DNA from: Rathayibacter iranicus NCPPB 2253 = VKM Ac-1602
Lineage (GTDB): Bacteria; Actinomycetota; Actinomycetes; Actinomycetales; Microbacteriaceae
Direction of reading: 5' to 3'
Assembly (NCBI RefSeq): GCF_003149025.1
Contig: NZ_QGDV01000003.1
Location: forward strand, 291,917 to 355,916
Length of the DNA: 64,000 bases
A program made the translations under genes and the position numbers. Shown here in pieces: positions 55,915-64,000 of the stretch; the stretch's first letter is position 1, and each line of letters opens with the position of its first letter. Below the pieces are notes generated by a model that made no database searches, had not been told where the DNA came from, and saw only the letters and a program-made list of their open reading frames with translations.

Positions 55915-57078
55915 GTGGATCTCTTCGAATACCAGGCCCGTGATCTATTCGAGAAGTACGGCGTCCCCGTGCTTCCCGGCATCGTCGCCGACACGCCCGA
56001 GGAGGTGCGCGCTGCGGCCGAGAAGCTCGGCGGCGTCACCGTCGTCAAGGCGCAGGTCAAGATCGGCGGCCGCGGCAAGGCGGGCGGCGTGAAGGTCGCG
56101 AAGACCCCTGAGGACGCGTTCAGTGCGGCGCAGTCGATCCTCGGCCTCGACATCAAGGGTCACGTGGTCAAGCGCGTCATGGTCGCCGGCGGTGCACGGA
56201 TCGACCGCGAGTTCTACTTCTCGGTGCTGCTCGACCGGGCCAACCGCTCCTACCTCTCGCTCACCTCCTACGAGGGCGGGATGGAGATCGAGCAGCTCGC
56301 CGTCGAGCGCCCGGACGCCCTCGCACGCGTCGAGGTCGTACCCGGCCAGGGCATCGATGCGGCCAAGGCCGAGGAGATCGCCCGCGCGGCGAAGTTCCCG
56401 GAGGAGCTGATCGCGAAGGTCGCGCCGGTGCTGGTGAAGCTCTACGACGTCTACACCGGCGAGGACGCGACGCTCGTCGAAGTGAACCCGCTCGTGCTGA
56501 CCGAGGAGGGCGATATCGTCGCGCTCGACGGCAAGGTCTCGCTGGACGAGAACGCCGGCTTCCGCCACGCGGAGCACGCCGCCCTCGAAGACACGGACGC
56601 CGCCGACCCGCTTGAGGCCAAGGCCAAGGAGAACGACCTCAACTACGTGAAGCTCGACGGCGAGGTCGGCATCATCGGCAATGGAGCCGGGTTGGTCATG
56701 TCGACCCTCGACGTTGTCGCCTATGCCGGCGAGAAGCACAACGGCGTCAAGCCGGCCAACTTCCTCGACATCGGCGGCGGAGCTTCCGCCCAGGTGATGG
56801 CGAACGGTCTCGACGTGATCCTCGGTGACGAGCAGGTCAAGAGCGTCTTCGTGAACGTGTTTGGCGGGATCACCGCCTGCGACGCGGTCGCGAACGGCAT
56901 CGTGCAGGCGCTCGAGATCCTCGGCGACGCCGCCAGCAAGCCGCTCGTCGTCCGGCTCGACGGCAACAAGGTCGAGGAGGGCCGCGCGATTCTCCAGGCT
57001 GCCGCTAACCCGCTCATCACGCTCGCCGCGACCATGGACGAGGGCGCCGACAAGGCCGCCGCACTCGCCGCCGCGTAA
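55915..57078 (+). CDS. sucC: Succinyl-CoA ligase, ADP-forming, beta subunit
   Basis: 387 residues from GTG 55915 ([19 protein letters not shown]). The ATP-grasp domain has [18 protein letters not shown]; the C-terminal part has [14 protein letters not shown] and [16 protein letters not shown]. Works with SucD in the TCA cycle to interconvert succinyl-CoA and succinate with ATP formation. The preceding gap contains TAGACT (near 55814) as a possible -10 box. Confidence 0.96.
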   Translation: MDLFEYQARDLFEKYGVPVLPGIVADTPEEVRAAAEKLGGVTVVKAQVKIGGRGKAGGVKVAKTPEDAFSAAQSILGLDIKGHVVKRVMVAGGARIDREFYFSVLLDRANRSYLSLTSYEGGMEIEQLAVERPDALARVEVVPGQGIDAAKAEEIARAAKFPEELIAKVAPVLVKLYDVYTGEDATLVEVNPLVLTEEGDIVALDGKVSLDENAGFRHAEHAALEDTDAADPLEAKAKENDLNYVKLDGEVGIIGNGAGLVMSTLDVVAYAGEKHNGVKPANFLDIGGGASAQVMANGLDVILGDEQVKSVFVNVFGGITACDAVANGIVQALEILGDAASKPLVVRLDGNKVEEGRAILQAAANPLITLAATMDEGADKAAALAAA

Positions 57079-57112
57079 CGGACCCGACGACTCAAGGAAT
57101 CAGAGAACAAGC

Positions 57113-58000
57113 ATGTCGATCTTCCTCACCAAAGACTCCAAGGTCATCGTCCAGGGCATCACCGGCGGCGAGGGCACCAAGCACACCGCGCTGATGCTCA
57201 AGGCCGGCACGAACGTCGTCGGCGGGGTCAACGCCCGCAAGGCCGGCACGACCGTTACCCACGGCGACGTCGAGCTTCCCGTCTTCGGCACCGTGAAGGA
57301 GGCGATGGCGGCCACCGGCGCCGATGTCTCCATCGCGTTCGTGCCGCCCGCCTTCTCGAAGGACGCCGTGATCGAGGCGATCGACGCCGAGATCGGCCTC
57401 CTCGTCGTCATCACCGAGGGCATTCCGGTGCAGGACTCCGCCGAGTTCTGGGCCTACGCGCAGGAGAAGGGGAACAAGACCCGGATCATCGGCCCGAACT
57501 GCCCCGGGATCATCACGCCGGGCGAGTCGCTCGTGGGCATCACTCCTGCGACGATCACCGGCAAGGGCCCGATCGGCCTGGTGTCAAAGTCGGGCACCCT
57601 GACCTACCAGATGATGTACGAGCTGCGCGACCTGGGCTTCTCGACCGCGATCGGAATTGGCGGCGACCCGATCATCGGGACGACGCACATCGACGCGCTC
57701 GCCGCGTTCGAGGCCGACCCCGAGACGAAGGCGATCGTCATGATCGGCGAGATCGGCGGCGACGCCGAGGAGCGGGCCGCCGACTTCATCGCGGCAAACG
57801 TCACCAAGCCGGTCGTCGGCTATGTCGCCGGCTTCACCGCTCCCGAGGGCAAGACCATGGGTCACGCCGGCGCCATCGTCTCCGGCTCGGCCGGAACAGC
57901 GCAGGCCAAAAAGGAGGCTCTCGAGGCCGCAGGCGTCCGCGTGGGAAAGACCCCTTCCGAGACAGCCGCCCTCCTCCGCGAGGTCTACGCCGCCCTCTAG
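57113..58000 (+). CDS. sucD: Succinyl-CoA ligase, alpha subunit
   Basis: 295 residues. The CoA-binding Rossmann fold has [30 protein letters not shown] and the phosphorylated histidine in [15 protein letters not shown] are present. Starts 34 bases after sucC. Confidence 0.96.
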   Translation: MSIFLTKDSKVIVQGITGGEGTKHTALMLKAGTNVVGGVNARKAGTTVTHGDVELPVFGTVKEAMAATGADVSIAFVPPAFSKDAVIEAIDAEIGLLVVITEGIPVQDSAEFWAYAQEKGNKTRIIGPNCPGIITPGESLVGITPATITGKGPIGLVSKSGTLTYQMMYELRDLGFSTAIGIGGDPIIGTTHIDALAAFEADPETKAIVMIGEIGGDAEERAADFIAANVTKPVVGYVAGFTAPEGKTMGHAGAIVSGSAGTAQAKKEALEAAGVRVGKTPSETAALLREVYAAL

Positions 58001-58011
58001 CCCCCGCACCT

Positions 58012-58091
58012 CGCGAAATGTCGCGAGATGCGCTCGAACGGACGAGATCCCTTGCCGCGGCAGGGGATCTCGTCCGTTTCAGCGCATCTCG
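58012..58091. repeat. Palindromic intergenic element, copy C
   Basis: The best-preserved copy: CGAAATGTCGCGAGATGCGC then GGACGAGATCCC, a 12-base loop TTGCCGCGGCAG, GGGATCTCGTCC and AGCGCATCTCGC. By pairing, 58024-58051 folds on 58064-58091 with one mismatch and one G-T. It lies 11 bases after sucD and its right arm includes the last codons of the converging membrane-protein gene. Confidence 0.75.
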
Positions 58092-59332
58092 CCGCTGCGC
58101 CTCCGGGAGGCCCGCGCGAGCAGCGCCGCGACCGGACGCTGCACGACCAGCAGGAGCAGCCACCACAAGCCGATGGCCGGCGCCAACAGTGCCAGCGCGA
58201 GTGCGAGCAGCAGAAGGTAGAACGGAGCGAGCGCGCGCGCCAGCAACGGCGGCGCGACATCCTCTCGGCGCAACTCAGGGTGCCGCAAGAACCGTGCCTC
58301 GATCAGCACCAGCGCCCCGCTCATCGCCGCCATCGTGCCGATATAAAGTCCGATCGTTGCGGGGGAGTCGGAAAACACGGCCAGAGCGCTCGTTGAGAAG
58401 GGAAAGAAGGCGAGCGCCACCAGCCAGAGCAGGTCGAGCCAGATCAGCCCACCGTCATAGTCGCCGGCGATATCGAACACCCGGTGGTGGGGGATCCAGA
58501 ACACGGCGGTCAGCGTGAAGGAGAGCGCGAAAGCGAGCACCTGGTCGAGATGGTCGGCGAGGAGGGTGCCAACTCCGCCGCCCTCCCGGCCGATCTCGGG
58601 CGCGATCTCCACGAGCGGGAGAACCAGCACGGTGAGGGCGATGGCGACCGTGGCGTCTGAGAAATTCACCAGCCGATCGAGGCCATGTGCAGTCCGAGTG
58701 CGCACTGTCCGGGAGACGGTCTGCCGCCGATGCAGGAGGCGTTCGATCGGTCCCGAAAGCAGCAGCAGGAGCAGCGCGAACATGTTGACGGCAGGGATAG
58801 ATACCGCGAGCACAAGAGCCACAACGAGGATGCCGATCGCGATCAGCGAGCGCGACAGCGGACGTGGCGGCTCCGCTCGATCCACGAGGAGATCGCGGTC
58901 GCGCCGCACGATCAGCTGCATCGCCAGCGTCGCCGAACTCGCGACGATCATCGTGCCGACGTAGAGCGCAATGACGCTCGCATCGGTGTCGAGCACATTC
59001 GACATCAGGTTCGCGGTGAACGGGAGGAGCACGACGGCGGCCAGCCAGACGAAGTTCGCGACGACCAGGGCGGGGGAGTGGCTTCCGATTCCCTCGAAAA
59101 CTGAGTGGTGGACCATCCAGAGCCGCCCGATCACGGCGAAGGTGATGAAGAAGGCGGAGAGCGTGCCGTAGTTTCCGGCAAGGAGCGTCCCCAGATCGGG
59201 CGAGCGGCCCTCCTGGACAATGTCGACCAGGGGCAGCACGAGAAAGGTGATCGCGATGGCGACCGTCGCGTCCGTGAGGTTCACCAGGCGGTCCAGGCCC
59301 CGCCCGCTCCGTCGGTCCCTGGTCCTCGTCAC
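58079..59332 (-). CDS. Tandem-repeat TMEM175-type (DUF1211) channel protein
   Basis: 417 residues made of two homologous halves, each with about six helices. The first begins GLDRLVNLTDATVAIAITFL near residue 12, the second GLDRLVNFSDATVAIALTVL near 217. The RxxxFSD motif of TMEM175 K+ channels is exact in the second half and altered (LTD) in the first. Known bacterial members are usually single six-helix proteins that form tetramers, while the animal form has two repeats, so this resembles the animal layout. GTG start. Channel function is inferred. Confidence 0.82.
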   Translation of the reverse strand: MTRTRDRRSGRGLDRLVNLTDATVAIAITFLVLPLVDIVQEGRSPDLGTLLAGNYGTLSAFFITFAVIGRLWMVHHSVFEGIGSHSPALVVANFVWLAAVVLLPFTANLMSNVLDTDASVIALYVGTMIVASSATLAMQLIVRRDRDLLVDRAEPPRPLSRSLIAIGILVVALVLAVSIPAVNMFALLLLLLSGPIERLLHRRQTVSRTVRTRTAHGLDRLVNFSDATVAIALTVLVLPLVEIAPEIGREGGGVGTLLADHLDQVLAFALSFTLTAVFWIPHHRVFDIAGDYDGGLIWLDLLWLVALAFFPFSTSALAVFSDSPATIGLYIGTMAAMSGALVLIEARFLRHPELRREDVAPPLLARALAPFYLLLLALALALLAPAIGLWWLLLLVVQRPVAALLARASRRRSGEMR

Positions 59333-59415
59333 GGCTCGACACTAGGGGACCAGGCGTCCGCGCGGCGCGCCCCTGCCCGGGCTCGGAGTGACCCGCCGCT
59401 AGGCTCAACAGGCCC

Positions 59416-60630
59416 ATGAACCGGATCACCGTCGCCCTCCTCGCCGCCTTCGACGCCGCGCTCTCGGCGCTGATCGGCATCGCGATCCCGCTCGTCCCGC
59501 TCACCGTCCTCTGGGCCGTGCAGTACGACACCGCTGTCGACTGGGGCGTGTTCTGGCGCATCGCCGCCGACTTCTGGTTACTCGGCCACGGCGCCGACCT
59601 GGAGGCGGGCCTGGCCCCCGACTCGGCCCTCGCCCTGGGGCTGCCGGGGGGCACGGAGCGCTTCGCCGTGACCATCGCGCCGCTGGCCTTCTCGTTGCTT
59701 ACCCTGGTCCTCGGCGTGCGCACGGGCAGGCGGGCGCAGGAGTCGCCGTTTCGCGCCATCGGAATACTCGTTGCGATCGGTACTTACCTTTTTCTCGCGC
59801 TCCTCGTCGTGCTCAGCTCCTCGGACTCCGCGGCAACTATCAACCCCGTGCAAGGGACGGTGCTGCCGCCCCTGGTCTTTGCGCTCGGCGTGCTCATCGG
59901 CGCGGCGCTGCACTCCGCAGGCAGTGGCGAGGGCGACCGGATCAGCGAGTTCGCCGCGGAGTCTCTGCACCGCCTCCCCGCGCCCGCGCCCGGCCTGGTA
60001 CTCGCGTCGCTGCGCGGCGGTGCTCTGGCGGCGGCGGGTGTGATCGGCGCGGCGGCTGTTCTGGTCGCGGTGCTTATGGTCGCGAACTACACCGCCGTCG
60101 TCGCGTTGTACGAGGCACTGGGCGGCGAGGCGCTCGGCGGGTTCACGCTGACGCTCGGGCAGTTGGCATTCGTCCCTAACCTCGTGATCTGGGCCGCGAG
60201 CTGGCTTATCGGGCCGGGTTTCGCACTCGGAGCGGGCTCCTCGGTGAGCCCCGCGGGCACGCTGCTCGGACCGATCCCGTCGATCCCAATGCTCGCGGCG
60301 CTGCCGCAGGGCGATTCGACGCTCGGGTTCCTCGGTCTGCTCGTGCCGGTGCTGGCAGGCTTCGCCGCCGGATGGCGTCTGCGTCGCGTCGTGCTCGACG
60401 CCCTCGACGGCCGCTCGCTGCTGCGCTGGGGTGCCGCGGCCGCCGCCGGCATCGGAGTGGTGGGCGGGCTGCTGCTCGGGCTGCTCGCCTGGTTCTCGGC
60501 GGGGGCCGCAGGGCCGGGGCGGCTCGCACAGGTCGGGCCGGATCCGCTGGTGGTCGGGGCCGTCGCGGCCCTCGAACTGGCATTCGCGGCCGGGCTAGCG
60601 CTCGCCGCCGGTCGCACCGCGCGCGGCTGA
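59416..60630 (+). CDS. DUF6350/PerM-like multi-pass membrane protein
   Basis: 404 residues with ten or more helices and an Ala/Leu/Gly-rich sequence. The order sucC-sucD-(this)-purN is typical of the actinobacterial gene that includes mycobacterial PerM, a cell-division-associated membrane protein. Features visible are AAFDAALSALIGIAIPLVPL at the N-terminus and LLGPIPSIPMLAALPQGDS in the middle, a family-like motif. Molecular function is not established. Confidence 0.78.
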   Translation: MNRITVALLAAFDAALSALIGIAIPLVPLTVLWAVQYDTAVDWGVFWRIAADFWLLGHGADLEAGLAPDSALALGLPGGTERFAVTIAPLAFSLLTLVLGVRTGRRAQESPFRAIGILVAIGTYLFLALLVVLSSSDSAATINPVQGTVLPPLVFALGVLIGAALHSAGSGEGDRISEFAAESLHRLPAPAPGLVLASLRGGALAAAGVIGAAAVLVAVLMVANYTAVVALYEALGGEALGGFTLTLGQLAFVPNLVIWAASWLIGPGFALGAGSSVSPAGTLLGPIPSIPMLAALPQGDSTLGFLGLLVPVLAGFAAGWRLRRVVLDALDGRSLLRWGAAAAAGIGVVGGLLLGLLAWFSAGAAGPGRLAQVGPDPLVVGAVAALELAFAAGLALAAGRTARG

Positions 60631-60661
60631 CGCGGGTGGGGGCGTCCCCCTTTGCTGCGCA

Positions 60662-60755
60662 GTGCCGAAGTTGGTCGTGCTCCTTACCGGCGGCGGAGCA
60701 AACCTCCGTGCTCTGCTGGAAGCCGCCAGCGACGAGGGCTTCTCGGCCCGCAGGT
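60662..60755 (+). pseudogene. purN: 5' fragment of purN (phosphoribosylglycinamide formyltransferase)
   Basis: From GTG 60662 about 31 codons read as PurN: PKLVVLLTGGGANLRALLEA then ASDEGFSAR, the family's phosphate-binding start. After about 60755 the homology stops and the frame continues only as basic low-complexity sequence. The rest of purN and the purH that usually follows are absent from the window. The junction is therefore the left edge of an inserted or rearranged segment. An intact purN may exist on the far side or elsewhere. Confidence 0.7.
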
Positions 60756-61235
60756 CACGGTCGGCGGTGACACCGAACCGGCTTGCCCGAGTTCGTCCGG
60801 TAGCAGAACATACTCGAACATCCGGTCGACATGACGCGCGTCGAACGCGGCCTTGGTCACGTGCGCATCGGCACATCTACGGTCGGGACAGGGCCGCTCG
60901 TTCCAGGCGTCAGAGCCCGGTTGGGAGAAGCCCAGAGCCCGGTACGTTACCGCGACATCTGTCTTGTCAGCCGCCACGCGACAGGAGTGCCCAGAAACCT
61001 CGGCCCCCTCGCCCCGTCCGCAGGATGGTAGGCGACCGCGCGATCGAACTGATGTCCGGACGATGGCGGGCTTCGGCAACTATTGCGCGCGAGGAGAAGC
61101 GCGACGACGGATGCCTTTGCCGCTTTGCCGCTTTGCGGTTGTGGACGATAACTGCTTCGGTCGATCCGGAAGCCACGAGGAACCAGCGTAAGACCGCTCG
61201 ATGGCGGGCCGCGCAGTCCCTTCGGTAGCGTGCTG
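60756..61235. other. Decayed DNA at the left edge of the second island
   Basis: No supported gene. All six frames give short, biased products. GC is visibly lower than in the flanking core genes. A minus-strand stretch near 60790-60960 looks weakly protein-like but has no start and no recognisable family. Confidence 0.4.
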
Positions 61236-61535
61236 TGCCACTACGGACGTTCGTTCCGCCGTCGCTTGTTCGTTGCACGTAACAGCGGCATCACACTTCC
61301 GCCAAGCATCACTAACCCGAGGAATGCGGCAGGTTGCGCGATCAGCACTCCGTGCAACGACACGAGAAACCCCCAACGCAATGAGGATGGAATCAGAGAC
61401 GATTGCAGCCGGCATCGTTACTGGCTCTCTTGTTCTGAGATACAAAGTAACAGTAATCGCCGGGTACCATTAGCGCAAGGCAGATAAATGCCACTAAAGC
61501 GTCGAGGGGTTCAGTAACATGAGCGACTAAGTGGA
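61236..61535 (-). pseudogene. Possible remnant of a membrane protein gene
   Basis: Alternating minus-strand frames give hydrophobic segments that could once have joined: LDALVAFICLALMVP, then ITVTLYLRTREPVTMPAAIV, then SLRWGFLVSLHGVLIAQPAA and FLGLVMLGGSVMPLLRATN, ending KRRRNERP. At least two frameshifts are needed. This is weak evidence and could be chance. Confidence 0.25.
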
Positions 61536-61762
61536 CACACCGCCGACGCGTACGCCTTCACGCGCTGCTGCCCGCAGAAAGAGCGAGGCTCCTCCCCTGA
61601 TGAGTCAACTCGAAGGAAGTTCAAACCTTTCTGCGCCGATAGGCGTGTAATGATCGTTGCTGTTGGCTCTGCGGCGGTCTTGTTGATAGCGAATCGCCGA
61701 ACAGGATGAGGACTACGTAACCCCTTTCTGTCTGTGATTGAGCTATCTTAAGGACGGAAAAT
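61536..61762 (+). promoter_or_regulatory. Upstream region of the bacteriocin-like gene
   Basis: No gene. AT-rich, with TTGAGC/TATCTT-like hexamers near 61738-61749 and AAGGA at 61750-61754 as ribosome site for the next gene. Confidence 0.35.
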
Positions 61763-62377
61763 ATGCGCGCATTTGCTCTCATTGGTGCAGCGGTGATTTT
61801 GACCACAGGGGCGTTTTCCTTCGCTGTGCCCGCATGGGCGGAAAAATACCCTAGGCTGGGACCGAGTGAACGAGTAATGACTCTGGCGAAAGATTTGGCT
61901 GCTTCGGAAGAGCCCCTGGCTCCAGGAACGGTGGAGCTGCAAGTGAAAGAGGTGTCGACCTTCGCTGTGAAACTTCACGTCCGAACTGCTGCCGGTACCT
62001 CACTGGTTCGATTGGCGGACGGTTCCGTAGCATTTAGCGACGGTGCCAGTATTACCGATTCGCTTCCCCGCCACATCGATGTTGCGGATGGTCCGTCGGT
62101 CGACGGAGACTGGACGATAGATACTGATGGAAGTTTGACGTTCTCATTGCGGCCAAGCGATCCTATTCAACCGAACAATACCGCAACGGCTCGCTCGGAT
62201 GTGCATGTTCTTTCTGACTGGGGCTCGCAGGAATGGGGCCATTGCGTGTCCGGTAATGGTGTCGGCGGAGCCGTCATCGGAGGGTTTGGTGGCACCCTCG
62301 TCGGCCCGGCGGGCACCGTTATCGGTGCCACCGGCGGGTTGCTTGGAGGAATCATACAGGGTGCTTTCTCTTGCTAA
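61763..62377 (+). CDS. Secreted glycine-zipper protein, bacteriocin-precursor candidate
   Basis: 204 residues. A Sec signal peptide (MRAFALIGAAVILTTGAFSF, cut after VPAWA) is followed by a soluble beta-rich part (about 28-150: VELQVKEVSTFAVKLHVRT, VRLADGSVAFSDG). The C-terminal 47 residues change character: WGHCVSGNGVGGAVIGG, then FGGTLVGPAGTVIGATGG and LLGGIIQGAFSC. That block is glycine-zippered, hydrophobic, and bounded by two cysteines that could form one disulfide, as in pore-forming class II-type bacteriocins. A two-helix protein follows 30 bases later. A processed C-terminal toxin with an N-terminal carrier is my inference; an adhesin-like surface protein is another option. Confidence 0.6.
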   Translation: MRAFALIGAAVILTTGAFSFAVPAWAEKYPRLGPSERVMTLAKDLAASEEPLAPGTVELQVKEVSTFAVKLHVRTAAGTSLVRLADGSVAFSDGASITDSLPRHIDVADGPSVDGDWTIDTDGSLTFSLRPSDPIQPNNTATARSDVHVLSDWGSQEWGHCVSGNGVGGAVIGGFGGTLVGPAGTVIGATGGLLGGIIQGAFSC

Positions 62378-62398
62378 AGGGTGCTTTCTCTTGCTGAA
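62359..62398 (+). repeat. 20-base tandem duplication at the end of the bacteriocin-like gene
   Basis: GGGTGCTTTCTCTTGCTAAA (62359-62378) is repeated at once with one change (62379-62398). The first copy contains the last codons and stop; the second lies in the gap and supplies GAAGGG (62396-62401) as ribosome site for the following gene. Confidence 0.85.
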
Positions 62399-62407
62399 GG
62401 GCGTTTC

Positions 62408-62626
62408 GTGAACAAGAAAACCAAGAATCTACCGGCCGGGGCTCCTCTGTTGTGGGGGCTTCGACCCTGGGTTTTCGCGGCGGTCATCGGGTTCGGGATA
62501 GTTTTGGGGGGCGTGCTTACTGCGCTTTTCAATCTCTCGTTCCCTTGGTCTTTGGTGGTTGAAGCGAGCGCCACCTGCCTCGTACTCGTCGTTGGCGTGG
62601 CTGTGTCCAGACGCAAGAATAGGTAA
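62408..62626 (+). CDS. Small two-helix membrane protein, possible immunity protein
   Basis: 72 residues from GTG 62408, seven bases after GAAGGG. A basic N-terminus (VNKKTKNLPAG) precedes helices at about 20-42 (FAAVIGFGIVLGGVLTALF) and 47-66 (SLVVEASATCLVLVVGVAV), then SRRKNR. Small basic membrane proteins directly behind bacteriocin genes are usually immunity proteins; that is the basis of the call. No sequence family is recognised. Confidence 0.55.
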   Translation: MNKKTKNLPAGAPLLWGLRPWVFAAVIGFGIVLGGVLTALFNLSFPWSLVVEASATCLVLVVGVAVSRRKNR

Positions 62627-62639
62627 GCGTGAGGCTGAG

Positions 62640-63293
62640 GAAAAATTGGTTTTTTGGATGAAAAAGATGAGCCCGCGGACGGCGTCGAAAGCTTCCCCGA
62701 AGTGTGCAGTGGTCGCCTGTAGTCGGTGTGGAATAGCCGCCAGGTCTCCATGTTAGTGATTGTTCGCTCGATGACGTATCGGTGAGTGTTCGCGAAGCGA
62801 TTGTGTTCTTTGGCGTAATTCGGCAGATGTTCTTCGCCTGGTTGCTCTTTCATTGGTGTGACCATTCCTGCGCCTTGGTAGCCGTTGTTGGTCAGCGTGT
62901 TCGAGGGGTTGAGGAGATCGGCTCACCCAGTTTCTCGAAAGGCGTGAGCATCGTGGTGCTCGCCCGCGATCGGATCCGAGATATGGATCAACCGACCGGA
63001 GAGATCCGCGAGGACCTGGCAGTTGTGCCCTGTGGTCTTGTCTGCTCGGGAGTACAGCTCGGGCACGTCTGCCCAGGGAGCAGGGTGTCGTTGATGACGG
63101 CCGTCGTCTCACCGAGCGCGGCCTCGACATGCGGCTGCTCGTCATCGACAACGACGTTAAGCATCGCTTTAACCAACGCGATCGTTCCCGACATGGTCGG
63201 CTGATGGATACCGACCAGATCGGCGATCAACTGCTCGGTAATATTTTGGCGATAGTAGAGAAGGGTGACATGTTGCTCTTCCATGAGGCTCAT
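62640..63293 (-). pseudogene. Frameshifted IS5-family (DDE_Tnp_4) transposase
   Basis: Three minus-strand frames make up one transposase. N-terminal part: HVTLLYYRQNITEQLIADLV, then EQPHVEAALGETTAVINDTLLPG. Middle, in a second frame around 62870-63060 (compare ADKTTGHNCQVLADLSG). C-terminal part: MVTPMKEQPGEEHLPNYAKE, HRYVIERTITNMETWRLFHTDYRRPLH (broken by a stop), then DAVRGLIFF near 62670. The N-terminal 40 or so residues are lost. It is homologous to the remnant at 9577-9866. Confidence 0.75.
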
Positions 63294-63377
63294 GCAAAAT
63301 TCAGGTTAGGCGCCACAAGCGCCGTGGTCGGAGGTCTGTTCGTTGAGCCTGCATGGGTTTTGAGGCTTATGCAAAAC
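63285..63377. repeat. Two direct IS-terminus-like motifs
   Basis: GAGGCTCATGCAAAAT (63285-63300) and GAGGCTTATGCAAAAC (63362-63377) share 14 of 16 bases and similar flanks (GGCGCCAC/GAGCGCCAC). They resemble the motifs at 9457 and 9867 and probably mark ends of nested insertion sequences. Confidence 0.45.
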
Positions 63378-63429
63378 TCGCCGGAGCGCCACAAACCCCT
63401 GGACAGGGGCACCCTGGTTGAGCGCGTGA

Positions 63430-63600
63430 AACTATTGTATAAGCCACTTTGCATAGGCCTTCGTTTCGTTCCGTTCGCGATCGGGTTCTCCGAGATGCTA
63501 GGTCCTTCGCGATCTGCGCCATCGGTGTTCTACTTTGTGCCTGAGCGGCGGCGTCTTGGCGGACCTTATCGCGAGACGGCTTTGGCACTAGTTTGGGTGT
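63430..63600 (-). pseudogene. IS3-type OrfA remnant
   Basis: On the minus strand AAAQAQSRTPMAQIAKDL is followed, after a one-base frameshift, by ISENPIANW: together the helix-turn-helix of an IS3-type OrfA (usual form TPMAQIAKDLGIS-ENxxxNW). No other part of the element is readable. Confidence 0.5.
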
Positions 63601-63854
63601 CCTCCCCGGCAGTAATCGACGGTTGCCCTGCCTTTGGCAGTCAATTGAATTGTCTCGTGGATCGCCGGAATGACGGGGAATCTGGCTATGGGTCACCACA
63701 TCGAGTTGCGTGCCTGTCGGCGGAGCCATCGAGCAGTACCGCTCGCAGTTCGTGGCTGAGGTGTGGGGGTGGGTAATGGCGTCTTCCGGGGTTCCAGTTT
63801 CGTGTGTTCGCTGCGTGCTATGGTCTCGGGCAGTTTCAAGAAAGGGAACGTTTC
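63601..63854. other. Gap ahead of the WXG100 gene
   Basis: No supported gene. TATGGT near 63818-63823 may be a -10 box, and AAAGGGAA at 63841-63848 is the ribosome site for the next gene. Confidence 0.4.
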
Positions 63855-64000
63855 ATGGCTCAGATTAGTGTTACGCCGGAAGAGTTGAAGCAGCAGGCTC
63901 AGGTTTATACCCGCTCGAAGGAAGAGATCGAGCAGGCTATTCAGAAGGTGAATCAGATGAATTCGACCATTGGTGAGGAGTGGAAGGGTCAGGCGTTCCA
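63855..64000 (+). CDS. WXG100-family (EsxA-like) protein, 3' end outside window
   Basis: 48 residues are visible: MAQISVTPEELKQQAQVYTR, then SKEEIEQAIQKVNQMNSTIG and EEWKGQAF at the edge. The helix, the E-W-x-G turn at about residue 43 and the start of a second helix are the WXG100 fold, the small dimeric helical-hairpin substrates of type VII (ESX/Ess) secretion. The window ends before the C-terminal half and its secretion motif. Its neighbours should show whether a full type VII locus or a toxin follows. Confidence 0.85.
   Translation, partial: MAQISVTPEELKQQAQVYTRSKEEIEQAIQKVNQMNSTIGEEWKGQAF

Noticed and set aside
60662..61228. Full 188-codon frame taken as a gene
   Set aside because: Only the first 31 codons or so are PurN; the rest is basic low-complexity sequence after the junction.

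Overview
The window comes from a high-GC actinomycete chromosome, most likely family Microbacteriaceae. The evidence is the housekeeping order infA-rpmJ-rpsM-rpsK-rpoA-rplQ-truA-rplM-rpsI-glmM, then glmS-acpS-alr-tsaE-tsaB-rimI-tsaD, guaB with a guaB3 paralogue, and sucCD followed by a PerM-like gene and purN. Many starts are GTG or TTG and ATGA-type overlaps are common. The genus cannot be fixed from the sequence; Rathayibacter or a close relative is plausible. No tRNA, rRNA or CRISPR array was seen.

Region 1 (1-10250) is an accessory biosynthetic island, visibly lower in GC than the rest. It holds a flavin reductase (cut by the left edge), a LysE-type exporter, an A-PCP NRPS protein, a KS-AT-ACP PKS protein, a free-standing luciferase-like monooxygenase, a gamma-carbonic-anhydrase-like hexapeptide protein, a type II thioesterase and a leaderless protein with a periplasmic-binding-protein fold. 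The last five genes are chained by stop/start overlaps. Together they suggest a small amino-acid plus malonate product that is oxidised by a two-component FMN system and exported. The island ends in an IS5-type transposase remnant and a shard of a second signal peptidase gene.

Region 2 (10250-30029) is core genome: lepB; the ribosomal/RNA polymerase operon; truA; rplM-rpsI; glmM; coaA; glmS; alanine racemase; the tRNA t6A genes; three DUF4190-type membrane proteins; a THUMP-like methyltransferase; groES with two CIRCE operators; and rarD.

Region 3 (30030-38043) is a branched-chain amino-acid ABC system. The binding-protein gene (+) faces livF-livG-livM-livH (-), and between them sits a small acquired island with a TetR regulator, a broken IS3 element and one orphan short gene. 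LivH carries an unusual secreted N-terminal domain.

Region 4 (38044-60630) is core: guaB, guaB3, a KhtTU-like K+/H+ antiporter, SURF1, guaA (apparently starting at ATT), a DUF1624-like acyltransferase, a Bax-inhibitor-like protein, GDPD, PAP2 proteins, pcrA, sucCD, a tandem-duplicated TMEM175-like channel and a PerM-like protein.

Region 5 (60630-64000) begins with purN, which loses homology after about 31 codons. From there low-GC, decayed DNA carries a secreted glycine-zipper protein that looks like a bacteriocin precursor, a two-helix membrane protein that could be its immunity partner, broken IS5 and IS3 transposases and, at the right edge, the start of a WXG100 (type VII secretion) gene. 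This is the second accessory island and continues beyond the window.
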